Source: Protonemura montana
Lineage: Eukaryota; Arthropoda; Insecta; Plecoptera; Nemouridae
Direction of reading: 5' to 3'
Assembly: GCA_947568835.1 (NCBI GenBank)
Contig: OX387605.1
Location: 19,348,418-19,412,417 of the forward strand
Length of the DNA: 64,000 bases
In this document: positions 62,625 to 64,000 of the stretch, piece by piece
Position numbering within the stretch: the stretch's first letter is position 1
Layout of the letters: every line of letters starts with the position of its first letter
Program-made: the position numbers and the translations under genes
Notes under the pieces: model-generated
What the model saw: only the letters and a program-made list of their open reading frames with translations
Database searches by the model: none
What the model was told of the DNA's origin: nothing

Positions 62625-63751
62625 ACATTTTTATCCGTTTTCAATTCGAGAGTGTCTGCAGCAGTGCGAAAAGGTTAGAAGTGGTTTGAGTTTCTTGTTT
62701 CCAATCTTACTTGCGGGGCTGAGTTCGATTTCAAGTGCAGATACCGACGGCATGGTATTATTACACCTCGTCGGTAATATAATAATACGGCTAATCATGT
62801 TGAGCCTTATCAGGAGGGACGCGTGTCAGGGAGCTATTTGTCGAGACGTAATACACGATTCGATAATGTGGGCGTCCTGATCGCGCCCCTCTGGAAGCCT
62901 CGGGCTAGGATAGACCCCTTATTTCAACATCCGTGCACCTAGTCCCAGTCAAAATAGGGCGGTAAACACTAGGTTAAACTTAATAATTGCGCGTACAGTC
63001 AAGGACATGCGGGTGGGGGGGAGGAGGAAATGAGTCATCACATTGAAAAATAAATTGATGTAAAAGCGGGGGAGTAAAATTGCGAATTTTTATTCAGAAA
63101 ATTGTTAGCGGAAGGCTGGCGGCGACCGAAGTTGTTTATATTTATTCATAATGTATATAAGAGGTACGGAGCGTATTTGAAATTCAAATCAGCGATTCTA
63201 GATGCAATGTGCATTGATGCGTAGAATAGGTAAAGTTGGCTGTTGCCTGTTGGAAAGGTTAGCGGTGGTGAGTGTCATTACGAAGCCCAAGCCAGGATAT
63301 AGTTTTCTTGAACCCGGGCCGGAGAAGAAAATCTGACACGAAATAGAGACATGTCTTACGACTCGCGAGCGGCCAAAAACTTTCAAACTAATTTCCCGGG
63401 ACATTACTGCGATCGTGCGACAAACGAGATATAAATTCGTAATACAAGATGCTTAATGACGGAGACGGGAAAATTGAGCCTCACAAATTAAACTCAGTTT
63501 CACGATCAATACTCAATTTATTATACAAGATGAGAAAAAAAAACTATCCGTCCCTCGGTCGCCGCTCAGAAACACATGGGTCTGATAAGGTCCCGCGCGA
63601 GGAGCGTTCTTTTGGTTTATGGCATTTCACTTGCAGCTCACAAGCAATTGTAAAACAAATCAAAAAAATAAATTTTATGGTGCATTGGATTATCAGAAAG
63701 ACGTTTATTTTTCAACTGGGGTGCTTCCAATTTTCCGAGCTTTTACAATCG

Positions 63752-63762
63752 GTGGAGGCGCC
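63752..63762 (-). repeat. GGCACCTCCAC-family site (one mismatch)
   Basis: GTGGAGGCGCC carries the same T-to-C change as the copy at 6727. Confidence 0.4.
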
Positions 63763-64000
63763 GAGCATATAATGGGTTTTTCCACTCGAGATCCTTGATT
63801 TGTAGTTTAAATGTTGGGCGGCTCTTGGCTAACGCGAAATTGTCACTGTACAGTGTGGTGGAAGATTTATTCGACGAAATAATCAACGCAGGTTTTACTT
63901 ACTCTAGTTGAGCTAACTTCAGAAGTCCAGGAAAACAACTATTTTACTGAAGAACTATCACGTAACTTACCTGAAACAAATAAAAACATAATTATTAGAC

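Larger units (their letters stand above)
47936..64000. other. No confidently supported gene
   Basis: It contains module copies (51460, 51511, 56273, 56761, 62508, 63752), a 9-bp tandem repeat, CpG-dense patches (53865-54035, 57060-57105, and a weaker one near 61575-61630), a possible SINE relic (49040-49195) and the ORF candidate at 62295-62624. GC-richer unidentified stretches lie at about 50540-50760 and 53320-53520. Confidence 0.55.

Noticed and set aside
1..64000. CRISPR array, prophage, bacterial operon or integrated virus
   Set aside because: No spaced direct repeats of CRISPR type, no run of tightly packed genes and no viral structural or replication motifs. The only polymerase is the LINE reverse transcriptase.

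Overview
This 64 kb window reads as animal nuclear DNA, most likely from an arthropod. It is A+T-rich by eye, scattered with homopolymers and microsatellites, and almost empty of long reading frames. It carries a non-LTR retrotransposon and a SINE built on 5S rRNA. I see no bacterial operons, no tightly packed frames, no CRISPR array, no confident tRNA and no convincing multi-exon host gene. The species cannot be named from this sequence. The window is probably intergenic or deep-intronic DNA of a gene-sparse region.

The one unambiguous protein-coding feature is on the minus strand at 45048-47912. It is a 954-codon uninterrupted frame with an apurinic-like endonuclease followed by a reverse transcriptase of the Jockey/CR1/L2-like group. 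It is 5'-truncated: there is no ORF1 and the extreme N-terminus of the endonuclease is missing. It ends in an (ATT)n tail rather than poly(A). A second clear element is a plus-strand SINE at about 37441-37790 whose head is recognisable 5S rRNA, with the internal promoter segments still visible. A third is a 162-bp insertion at 36190-36351 that contains a 55-bp near-perfect foldback and is bracketed by a 13-bp direct repeat.

Layout: 1-11700 holds no supported gene, one CpG-dense stretch (8515-8840) and scattered short repeats. 11700-12110 holds three diverged copies of a short module spaced about 170-178 bp. 12111-34450 is mostly featureless apart from G/C-runs, a GGC microsatellite, two questionable small ORF regions (25435-25874 and 28113-28607) and a GC-rich island (29041-29290). 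34470-38340 is the repeat-rich centre, with a G-rich minisatellite, a regularly spaced GACCGGT cluster, the foldback, an inverted pair of old repeat fragments and the 5S SINE. 38340-44900 is empty apart from a CpG-dense patch and a G21 run. 44903-47935 is the LINE. 47936-64000 is again gene-poor, with further copies of the dispersed module and more CpG-dense patches.

The most unusual recurring signal is an 11-base word, GGCACCTCCAC. By hand I count seven exact and five single-mismatch copies over both strands, often with similar flanks, and in one place in nucleosome-like register. The features do not form a pathway. They describe repeat content and possible cis-regulatory or repeat-family structure. 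All counts were made by eye and may be incomplete.
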